Positions 1-8,400 of a DNA stretch of 64,000 nucleotides are shown piece by piece; positions within the stretch are counted from its first letter, which is position 1; every line of letters begins with the position of its first letter. A model generated the notes under the pieces. That model was not told where the DNA came from. It did no database searches and saw only the letters and a list, made by a program, of their open reading frames with translations. Position numbers and translations under genes: made by a program. Source of the stretch: Phoebastria nigripes (lineage: Eukaryota; Chordata; Aves; Procellariiformes; Diomedeidae); assembly GCA_035582835.1 (NCBI GenBank), contig JAYKAV010003376.1, positions 1,890,372 to 1,954,371 on the forward strand, written 5' to 3'.

Positions 1-482
1 CCTTTAAAAAAAAAGTTAAGTGATTTTAGGGTTTTTGTGTGTAGGCTTGCTTCTGGGGAGGAAAGGGCATAAAACAGTGCAAAATATTTTTTTTTTTTCT
101 TCCTGCTTGATAAGCGTAGGGGGGATTTATGCTGTATATCACAACCAGCAGCTATTCCAAGAAAAATCTTTAAGATGGTTACTTGAATCTGTGTACACTG
201 CCCACCTGGTGGTTATGGAGTGAACTGTTACTTTAAAGAATAGTTTAAACAACAGCCATGTTTGGGGCAGGCTAATCTTGCAAAGAGAGCAGTACATATA
301 ACAGGAGTCTACAGTGTGATAAGGGGAAAATTCAGCTCACTGACTAGATGTTTTAATGTGCGAACTCTAGGGAAATAACATATTGACTATTCTGTTGTGC
401 GCAAGAAAATTGAAGAACCCTTTGCAGACAGAGGGCTTGCAAAGGATTCTTTCTGTTTCTCTTAACCAAAATCTGTGGCAAG

Positions 483-530
483 ATGTTTGAAATCAGCAGG
501 ACGCTTAATGCTGCTTTGTTAAATAATGAG
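483..530 (+). other. Candidate alternative leader exon of ELAVL4 (weak)
   Basis: An ATG at 483 opens 16 stop-free codons (M-F-E-I-S-R-T-L-N-A-A-L-L-N-N-E) that end in phase 0 at GAG, followed by a gtaata donor at 531. Joined to exon 2 it would read straight into I-I-S-T-M-E-P-Q. Mammalian ELAVL4 is known to use several alternative first exons that splice into exon 2. However, a short open run ending at a GT in the right phase is common by chance, and I do not recognise this peptide. This is only a candidate. Confidence 0.22.
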
Positions 531-903
531 GTAATATTTTGTCACTTTTTCTGGGCAGCATCTGTTTTTTCTCCTTTTTCATATGTTTGTGAAGGATTCA
601 GTTTAATCTTATGAAAGTAAGAGATTTAAAAAAAAAAATCATTCTTCAATTTATTATTTTTTTCCTTTTGATGCTTTTGGAGAATTGGGTTGTCTTTTAT
701 TTGTGGTTTCAATCGGCTGCTGTTGCCTAGGACATTATGCCACGTAAGGCTTCTAAACTGCACAGAGTAGGTAGTTATTAACGCTGAATTGGCTTCTGGT
801 ATAGTCCATCTGGGCTCTGTATGAGAGAGCTTGCTAGCGGCTACTGATGCTAAGATACCCGCAACCTTTGGGATGTATGCGTGGTGGAGAGGGGCTCAGT
901 GAT

Positions 904-963
904 ATGAGATCACTTCTTTTAAGGGAAACTGTCATTAATGAGTCAAGAAACTGCTCATTTATG
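904..963 (+). other. Second candidate alternative leader exon (weak)
   Basis: An ATG at 904 opens 20 stop-free codons starting M-R-S-L-L-L and ending C-S-F-M. The final ATG (961-963) sits directly on a gtaagg donor at 964. The phase is 0, so it would join exon 2 as ...M|IIST, the same junction pattern as both accepted leaders, which also end in ATG at the donor. I do not recognise the peptide and see no clear promoter nearby. A similar shorter case at 1736-1756 (M-C-S-E-G-C-M before gtgaga) shows how easily such matches arise. Confidence 0.25.
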
Positions 964-2028
964 GTAAGGAGAGGGAGGGGGGGCTGGGAAACAACCCTGT
1001 GATTTCATTTTGATATTGGATTAGCTGTTTAAGACAAGTTTCTTTTTGTGGGAATGGAAGATTGCATTAAAAATATGCTTTGCTCAGGGGCTTGCTGGCT
1101 GATGCTGGAGAGAGTGTATTGAGAATCTGATGCTTTACAAATGTCACAACCGTGATGCGGTGGTCAGTCCCTTACCCTGAAAGATAAATGGTACTATTGG
1201 AAACACGAGAATAAGGTTGACTTTTTCAACAATAGGATTCTGCCTTTGTCTTTACAGAGAGAGGCCTCTGAGGACATTTGAGCGTTTGTTTTAGTGTTCC
1301 TCGGAAAGACTGCATGTGTGGGGTGCTTTTTGGGAGAGTGGTCAGTGTGCAGAGTACCTGGATTTGTAGACGGAGAAGACAGCTAGTTTTTTAGAGGAGC
1401 AGCGTGCAATTATTGTTTCAGAAAAATGGCTGAATCTTTTGATATGCATAACGAATTTATAGTAACAAAGTAGACTGAAGTTGAAAAGACTTAAAAATAA
1501 TTTCTGGATGCTTTCTTTGGTGTTATTAACCCCTGAAGAGATCTTAAGTAAAAATTTGCATTACAAATCTAACTTTAATATTCGATGTATATTTGCACAA
1601 GAATGTATGGTAATATACTAGCTCTGTAGCATTTTGATGCCTGTGCGTTCAGTCTAATAGGTCACTTAAATATTTGAGTTAGGAAATCCATCTTACGAGC
1701 TAGTTTAATCTTTACTAGTTTTTACCAAGCTACAAATGTGCTCAGAAGGATGCATGGTGAGAGTAATCCTCGGCAGCCTTTTACATTGTTCATATTTTAA
1801 TTGAATTCAGTGCTCATTCCACAAATAGATTGTAGGATGTCTTTAAAATGCGATTTTTCTCCTTGCTTGGTCTGTTTGTAGCTAGATTTTAAGCTTACTG
1901 TATTTCATATGTTTTATTGGTGTGTTTAGTCTGTGTGTGTGTTTGAGTGTGTCTATGGTTTAAAGAAATTTAAAATGTACAGAATGCCAGTTCAGAGCTT
2001 AGCAGTTCGGAGGGCATATTTATACTTT

Positions 2029-2048
2029 AAAAAAAAAAAAAAAAAAAA
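2029..2048. repeat. Poly-A tract, 20 nt
   Basis: Uninterrupted run of 20 A residues in the region upstream of the promoter. No retroposed body is recognisable in front of it, so I call it a simple repeat. Confidence 0.85.
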
Positions 2049-3100
2049 CACCAAACTTCTAGAACAATGATTATCTGATTACATATTTTTGAAAATCATT
2101 TTGGTGGTTTGTAGCCAGGTTTTCTTTCTCCAGGAAAGAGCTAAGTGAGCTTATAACATGGCCCATCCTAGCTTTCTCCGTTTTTAGCTCGTGTTTAAAA
2201 ACGCTCGCAATGATACTGAATTTTTAAAAAACATATTTGGCTGTTGAAATGAATGTGTGAATAGTAAAATCAAATGATTCCTATGTGTGTTGATAAAGTA
2301 ATACTTAGTAGCTTTAGTTGAGATGAACATAAATTCAAGGTTAGTTGCAATTACAGGATGCCATGCCTTGTTACTTTGGCCAAAACATGCTTTACAAAAA
2401 TAACTCCCAAGTAAGGGAAAGAAATGAATGCTTCCTAACTTGTGAGAATTTTTAATAAACTTGCCGTGGTTAGGAGAGGGTAAAATATTGCTGTTTGGAA
2501 GTGAAGTTTTGTTAGTTTGTCAGTGGCAGTGAGCGGAGGATTAATGAGTGTGCATTGTTAAGTTAAGCATGTTCCTCTAAGGCTGGGGGGAAAAAAAAAT
2601 TTTTTTAGATGCCCAAAGTTTGCCATCGTTTTATTTCCTGTAGAGCTGAAGAATAATGAAGCGAGGTGGTGAAATAATTCTGAAATACTACTGTTGTTCG
2701 GGGGGAGCACTCTGATAAATAGGTGTCTGCTGTGCCTTAGACAGCATCGAAGTGGCAGCAATATCAAATCCACTTCTAAAAATATGTATTTTAAAAAAAA
2801 AAAAAACCTCACAGGGCCGAAGGAAGGAGATGGGTTGATTATTAAAATCAATAGTACCTGAAAATAAATGCAGCTTTAAATGCATGTCGAAGTGCTTTTG
2901 TTGTGCCTTTAAGCCTAGAGGCAGATCATTAAATATGCATTTCTCTGGAAAGCAACTGTCGAAAAAGATAAGGTAGTTAAAATACGCCGGACCTGGGAGC
3001 CGGGCGTGCAGGAGGTAAGAAGATGTAGGCACTGAAGCATGGCCGAGGTATGACATCGCTGCGGCCGAGGGCTCCTGCACCGGTGGGGTGGGAAGAGGTT

Positions 3101-3130
3101 AAAAAAAAAAAAAAAATTAAAAAAAAAAAA
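3101..3130. repeat. Paired poly(dA:dT) tracts upstream of the CpG island
   Basis: Sixteen A, then TT, then twelve A. The tract sits about 170 bp upstream of the CCAAT box. Long dA:dT tracts resist nucleosome wrapping, so it may help keep the promoter open. That role is inferred. Confidence 0.8.
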
Positions 3131-3239
3131 TACAGGGATGCGTGTTGTTTCTTCAACCGGGCCTTAATTACTAGACACAAGCAGCAGTTCAGAAATCTGG
3201 TCTCTGTTGTTGTAGAGGTCACCAAATCATTAACATTGT

Positions 3240-3440
3240 CAATCTGGCAGCGGCTAATTTCAATAGCACCTGATGTCGCAACGCCTCCCCGCGCGGCGGC
3301 GGCCAATCAGCGCCCGCCCGGCGCTGACAGATGGTCCCATAAATGGATGTAAAGGGGAGACGCCGCCAGCCAGTTCCAGCAGGGCTGCGCGCCGCTCCGC
3401 CCGCCGCCGGGGGCTGCCGCTCGGGGACAGCGGTACCCGG
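3240..3440 (+). promoter_or_regulatory. ELAVL4: CpG-rich promoter of the first ELAVL4 leader exon
   Basis: A sharp GC/CpG-rich block between AT-rich flanks. It contains a CACCTG E-box (3267-3272), a GGCCAATCAG CCAAT box (CCAAT at 3303-3307), a CAGATG E-box (3328-3333) and a TATA-like CATAAAT (3338-3344), followed by more CpG. CCAAT to TATA-like spacing is about 35 bp, which predicts a start near 3370. CAGATG is the type bound by proneural bHLH factors, and Neurogenin 2 control of HuD first exons has been reported in mammals. Promoter function and the start site are inferred from motif order and from the leader exon just downstream. Confidence 0.75.
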
Positions 3441-3637
3441 CCTTTAAAAAAAAGAAAAAATAATATATTTATTATTATTATTATTATTATTAATTATTAT
3501 TATTATTCTCGCTGCACAAACGTCTAGCACTGTGCTTTGTGGATCTTTAAAAAATAATAATAAAAATAATTCCCTGAAACCTTAGCAAATCTGTAGAAGA
3601 GTTGAAGCCTTTCAAGACCCAATATTTGCCATTAAGA
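3370..3637 (+). other. ELAVL4: 5'UTR of ELAVL4 leader exon 1a (predicted)
   Basis: Runs from the predicted start, about 30 nt after the TATA-like box, to the M-V-M start codon. I see no ATG in this stretch, so the coding start would be the first AUG. The first part is GC-rich (to about 3440), then it changes abruptly to A- and AU-rich sequence, including a long TTA repeat and AATAATAATAAAAATAAT. The 5' end is estimated and could move by tens of bases. Confidence 0.5.
3469..3507 (+). repeat. (TTA)n microsatellite in the 5'UTR
   Basis: Repeated ATT/TTA units with one TTAA interruption, about 39 nt. It lies between the CpG promoter and the M-V-M start codon, so it would be transcribed as a UUA-repeat, AU-rich 5'UTR segment. 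Length polymorphism is likely. Confidence 0.85.
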
Positions 3638-3646
3638 ATGGTTATG
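3638..3646 (+). CDS. ELAVL4: ELAVL4 leader exon 1a, coding part (M-V-M)
   Basis: Nine coding bases, ATG GTT ATG, followed directly by a gtaggt donor at 3647. This is the known HuD N-terminus [11 protein letters not shown]: the rest (I-I-S-T) begins exon 2 exactly at its acceptor. The start context is strong, with A at -3 and G at +4. The coding part is too short for ORF finding and is only recognisable through the exon 2 phase and the known protein. The splice phase is 0. Confidence 0.88.
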
Positions 3647-3798
3647 GTAGGTATTAGTAGATTTAAAATCTGATTGTAGCGGGTTTATATAGAGGTAGAT
3701 ATAGAAGCTAACATACAGATTTTCCCCAAATCTGCATCATTCTCAGTCTGTGTTTTCACATTAATTTAGTTTTCTGCTACTGATTTGTTTGTACATGA

Positions 3799-3856
3799 TC
3801 TCTCCCTTTCCCCCCTCTCCCTTTCCCTCTCCCCCTCTTTCTCGCTCTCTCTTTCA
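3799..3856. repeat. CT-rich polypyrimidine tract
   Basis: An almost pure C/T stretch of about 58 nt in the beginning of intron 1, with only one G. It may bind polypyrimidine-tract proteins in the pre-mRNA or form triplex-type DNA. It is otherwise low complexity. Confidence 0.75.
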
Positions 3857-4073
3857 TATTTAATGTGTGCGTATCCTTTAATAAAGGATGTACTTTGTCG
3901 TTTTAAGGTAATTGCGATTTCTCTCAGAATAAAGAAAAAAGCTCATTTCTAATGCAAGGCTGGTATGTGGCTAACTGATATGCAAAAGGAAGAGGAGGCT
4001 TTTTTTAAGTGGTGGTGGGGGGAGTTAATTTCCACATTGACATTTTGGAGATACAAATGCAGAGCAAAATCCT

Positions 4074-4100
4074 GGGGGGGGGGTGGGGGGTGGTGGTGGG
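4074..4100 (+). repeat. G-rich tract with quadruplex potential
   Basis: Ten G, T, six G, T, GG, T, GG, T, GGG. It has more than four closely spaced G-runs and so meets a loose G-quadruplex pattern on the transcribed-sense strand, about 300 bp upstream of leader exon 1b. Confidence 0.7.
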
Positions 4101-4189
4101 AAAAAAAAGCCTCGAGATTGGTAATTTTCTTTTGGTGGACTGCGCAATAGGTATGGTAATTTTAAAAGAGGGTGATTTATATGAGCTTC

Positions 4190-4400
4190 AGTAAATGCTG
4201 CATATTGTATTTCAAAGAGTTTCCTGTCATGACCTCATAAAAAGAGGAGGAGGCTTGTATGTGTTGCAGCGCCTAGTATATGTCGATTTTGTTGCATCGT
4301 TGGGCAGCAGCGCTGTAAGAAGGAATGTCAGCTTTTACATAACGCTCTTTTTGCTTTTGACTCTGTGAGGGGCTGTAAGGGTCCATCTTTGTGATCACAG
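4190..4400 (+). promoter_or_regulatory. ELAVL4: Probable promoter / 5'UTR of leader exon 1b
   Basis: The segment before the M-E-W-N-G-L-K-M leader has a TATA-like TCATAAAAAGAGG around 4236-4248, plus GCAGCGCC and GCAGCAGCGC elements. Transcription from about 4270 would give a 5'UTR of about 130 nt. Alternatively, TTTGTGATCACAG at the end of this block could act as a splice acceptor, making 4401 the start of an internal leader exon. The sequence alone does not decide between the two. Confidence 0.4.
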
Positions 4401-4424
4401 ATGGAGTGGAATGGCTTGAAAATG
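4401..4424 (+). CDS. ELAVL4: ELAVL4 leader exon 1b, coding part (MEWNGLKM)
   Basis: Eight codons, ATG GAG TGG AAT GGC TTG AAA ATG, followed immediately by a perfect gtaagt donor at 4425. It joins in phase 0 to I-I-S-T-M-E-P-Q of exon 2. MEWNGLKM is a leader I recall from other vertebrate HuD isoforms. The start context is weaker than that of exon 1a (C at -3, G at +4). The exon's 5' border is not visible from sequence alone. It lies 0.76 kb downstream of exon 1a, so the two leaders are mutually exclusive first exons of the same gene. Confidence 0.88.
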
Positions 4425-4564
4425 GTAAGTGAACGGGGAGAGCCTGCTCGTGGGGTTTTGTCTCGCTTCTCGTGTGCCTCGCGAATTTCTTTTGTTCAGG
4501 GCGGCAGATTGTGAGTCATAAAATAAAATTAGAGAGCCTTGTTTGTTTTTTTGTGGGATATGTC

Positions 4565-4600
4565 TGCCTGTGTGTGTGTGTATATCTATATATCTATTTA
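4565..4600. repeat. TG/TA dinucleotide stretch
   Basis: TGTGTGTGTGTG followed by TATATCTATATATCTATTTA, about 140 nt after the exon 1b donor. Low-complexity and probably polymorphic. Confidence 0.7.
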
Positions 4601-5069
4601 ACGTATCTAACTGTGATGGCACTTCACGGCGTTTCCATTGAACGTTGCATTTCAGTCGAGCGAGGATGGTCTCTGCTGACAGTCACGGTGTCATTGTACC
4701 GCATGTGCCTGGCGGATCAGGCAGCCGATGATGCCTTTTAATCTCCGTTTGTATTACACCAGCCTTAAATACAAACCTAATAATCGCCTCTAAAATTCAG
4801 GTATTGCGTTTCCTATGGAGCCGGTGCTGTAGAGGATGGATGGGTGGATGGAAGGGTGTGTTTTTTGTGTCGGGGTGGGGGCTGGGGGGGAGCCGTGTTG
4901 TTTTGTGCTTTTTTAAATGCCGGGAGAAGTCAAAGCCATTTATGTGAAAAATAGTATTTCTATTTTTAGACCATATTCTCCTGGCAGAGGAGCCCGGACG
5001 TGCTCGTCTCGTCCCCTCTTTTGTGCTTTCCTTACAGATTGTGCAAAATGGCATGATCAAATACAACTG

Positions 5070-5190
5070 CCGGGGACTTTGGGCTGTGCCCCCCACCCGG
5101 GGTGGGGGCTGGGACCAAACCCGCACAATACCCATCCCTCCTGCCAGCCCCACGGGATGCTGGGGGGTGTGGGGGTCCCCCCCTCCCTTT
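5070..5190. promoter_or_regulatory. GC-rich island segment with 9-bp palindrome
   Basis: C- and G-run rich block inside intron 1. Arms CCCCCACCC (5090-5098) and GGGTGGGGG (5100-5108) are perfectly complementary around one G. Further G/C runs follow to 5187. CACCC and GGGTG boxes are SP/KLF-type sites, so it could be an intronic regulatory element, but no function is shown. Confidence 0.4.
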
Positions 5191-5458
5191 TCCCTTAATT
5201 TAACGTTTTGCAGAGTTTTGCCGCGGATATTTTTTATAACCGGGGAAACAAAGCGACGGTCTTTTCCCGTTCTTACAGGATTGTCTTTGTCTAGCTGCTT
5301 GTTTTGATGGGTGTAAAACAAATAAGATTAGACTGAGCAGCCGAACTGAAAGCGATAGCTGGGAGGAAAAGCCAATGAAAGGTTGCCGGGGAAACGAGCA
5401 TAGGGGAAGCTGAGTGGGGGAGCAGGTGGCAATCATGTGGGAATACTGCAAACAGTGT

Positions 5459-5492
5459 AAAAAAAAAAAAAAATCTTAAAAAAAAAAAAAAA
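5459..5492. repeat. Two adjacent poly-A tracts
   Basis: A run of about 14 A, then TCTT, then a run of about 15 A. Low-complexity intronic sequence. Confidence 0.8.
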
Positions 5493-8400
5493 GCAGGGGC
5501 TACCTCGATTATCTCTGCTGTTCTTTGTGGCAGTCACAACTTTAATTATTCTTTATAAATAGGTGTTAATTACATTTCTGGCTCAGGCTTACAGTGATTT
5601 CTAGAAATCTGGTTTTAAGCATCTGTTCTTTCTCTTCTGCAAAAGAGGGTTATCTTTTTTTTTTTCCTCCTTCCCCCTCCCTGCTGTGAAATTGTACGTG
5701 CAAAAAATTGCAAGGAATCCTGCGAGGCAGTATAAAAAAAAAATGTAAATTATATTGAATGAAGTTGACAGAGGTATAATAGTGAACTCCCACAGCTGAT
5801 AGCTTCTGCAAATCATTTCTTAGAATTTTCCAGCAAATGTCCCTATGAGAACAGTAGGTAGAATGAATTTACCCTAAGCAGTGATTTTGTGTTAAGTGAT
5901 ATTGGTATTTTTACAAAATCAGATGGTTATATGGCAGAATAATCAGTTCAGGGGAGTTCACCATATCCTAGGGTTTGTGTGCTGAGTGGAATTTATGGAA
6001 AATAATGAGATTATTCTTCTCTTCATCTCCAGCCCCACCTTTAGCCACAGTCTGTTAGATATCTGCTGGAGCAATATCCAATTCCAATGTCAGGCTCCTT
6101 GTGGCAACTTTACTTTTTAAACTGCAGCTGAATATTTTGCTAATTGTGACAGTCTCTTATTGTAGTGGCAAACAATAATAGGAAATAACAGAAGTGCATC
6201 TTTAAANAAGGCTGTTGGTGCTAGAAGTGTTAAAAAAAGCATAGTAGACTGGTAAGTGATAGACAGTAGCGTAAAAGATATAAAAATGTGGTTGCCCAGA
6301 AAATGCTCATCTATCATACATCAGGAGGCACAAGAGAAGCAAAGCAAGAATATAGAACACGCCTTTCTTTCTGTCTTCAGATTTCCAGATATTTTTACTT
6401 TCTTCCTTTCTCTGGTACAGGATTACTTTGAATGCAAATTCAAGCAGGAATGGTAGTGCTTAGTTTAAATGCGAATAAAAAGAAATTAAATCCCCCTTTT
6501 AATTTGCTTTGTTTTAAGTATTGCTTCTGCTGCAATCCTTTCTGTGTAGAAGTAATTGAATGGCCCTCTGAAAACTGCACTGCTTTACAATGGGGGGGGG
6601 AATCTTGAGGGGGTGTGTGCGTGTGTAAAATTCTGCATTTTACAGTCTGTGCTTGTGCAGAGATGTATTCTGACATGCATTGTAGTTGTACGTGAGAGTA
6701 AAATATTTTTTCTTCTGTCCAAAACAGAGATACTGTGTTCTAAATCTGTTAACTTAGTCATGACAATAAATAAGGGTGCCTTTTATTATACACAGCTGCA
6801 TTGTTTGTTTTAAGAGTCATCAGCTAGTAGTTACATTTTCATTTTCTGTTCAATTTGGTGTTTCTACAAAGATTTAAAAATAATGTAATCCTTGTTTTAT
6901 GGCGCACGTGTTCCTGCCCCTATCTTCCTCTTTTCTTTGTTTTAAGATTATATTAACGAATACAGCCTGCAAGTACATAGTGACATTTTCTTTTTGCATA
7001 TAAAAGATTGCATTGTAGATCCTCATATAGAAAAATAGCTAAGTTAGTGAAATTTAATTCAGACTGCTACAGATAATAAAGAAAGATTAAAATGTTAAAA
7101 CCTCTTTCTGTTCAGTCAAAAAGATAGAGAAAATGTAGTTGTCTTTAGACATGACAGTTTTTTAAAAAAATTGTCTTGGTGAACTACTAGTCAGAAAGGA
7201 TGAAATTTTACAATGGGATATTGATGCAAGGTGAATACCAGCCATCAGTTTAAAATCCTATCCCCATGTACTCTACTAATCAAGNTCCCATGTTAGATAC
7301 AGGGATGCCTCTCCACTGTTGACTGGCTTGGTTGCCTCCTTTGCTTTCTTCCTCTTTTTATTAATTTTACCTTTTTGAGCGCTCTCAAAGTGAGCCTGAG
7401 CTGTTGTGACAAAGGATGGTTGCAATGAGCTAGAAGGGGTATACTTAAAAATCCCGTTTGAATGGGTTTGGAATAGTCTTCATCATCTTTATTTGGTCCT
7501 GTTAAATATTGTGACTCTATTGAAAGAAAATCCAGTTGCATTAATCTTATATATATTTAATGTATTAATTTGTTTGAAATAATATCTTCTAGGTTACAGT
7601 GAATTTTTTTCCCTCAACCTTCCTACTTGGTATGCTGGGAGTGTACTAATTAAATGCAGGTTATTTTCTGTGTGTAACTGTCATACTGTTGGTATATAAC
7701 CTAGAGCCACTCCACACCCTGAGGTTTTTCAAGAGAAATAAAGTATGATTGTGTCCTGTATTCTGGCAGGGGAATTTGTTGTTTTCTTCAGGAGCTTGCA
7801 CTTTCAAAATAATTTCAGCAAACACCCCAGGCAAGAAATGGGCAGTGGCAGAGAATATTATAGAGAGCGGGAGAGATGCAGATAACTTGATAAATCCACT
7901 TGTCTGTTTTGGCAATCTGTGTCCACTAGACAACTCATTTACATGCCTGGACACATTAAAATGTACATTTGTTTGTCTGTGGGACAGCTGACTGGATACA
8001 GTCCGATGCACTGGCAAATACTGCAATGCAGTATTTTTTTCAATGTCATTGGGGTTTTTGGGGAGAAGTGGGCGCAAACAGTCTTTGCAAGTGAGGTGAT
8101 GTTAAAAAGCAGGGTACCTCTGTAAAGGATAGGCCAGATTTTGCAAAATTTGCTTATCTCATGGAAAGTCACCCCTCCCCCATTGCACTCCTCTCCTTCT
8201 CTTGCTCTTTCTCTTTTTCTTTCCGAGTAGGATGGAGGAAGAGATGGGTATGTGTGTATTTTTGTGTGTGTGTTGTGCATGTGTATCTTCCCTTCTCATT
8301 TGAATTGATGTTAAGGAGAAGGCTGGGATTTGTATGAGAAGGGAGAGGGCATTTGTGTAATGTAATACTTTACAACTGTGTGTGTAAATGTCCAGTGACC

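Larger units (their letters stand above)
1..3239. other. Upstream / 5' region of ELAVL4, no proven gene
   Basis: No supported coding gene. The sequence is moderately AT-rich with poly-A tracts (2029-2048, 3101-3116, 3119-3130) and a short TG-rich stretch near 1928-1955. Two weak candidate leader exons (483-530 and 904-963) are listed separately. The last 350 bases before the CpG island contain several homeodomain-like TAAT cores and a CATTGT SOX-type core near 3234. This fits a regulatory region but is not proof of one. Confidence 0.6.

Noticed and set aside
20..223. 67-residue plus-strand frame near the window start
   Set aside because: Hydrophobic start but no conserved motif. It is not in phase with any usable donor and fits chance.
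1736..1756. Possible seven-codon leader (M-C-S-E-G-C-M before gtgaga)
   Set aside because: Right phase but very short, with no promoter-like context. It mainly shows that such matches occur by chance.
2977..3352. Open frames of about 100 residues on both strands across the CpG island
   Set aside because: Caused by poly-A and GC-rich composition. The region is better explained as promoter and 5'UTR.
4797..5321. 174-residue minus-strand open frame
   Set aside because: It overlaps the GC-rich block, where stops are scarce. The translation is low in recognisable structure and shows no family motif or splice context.
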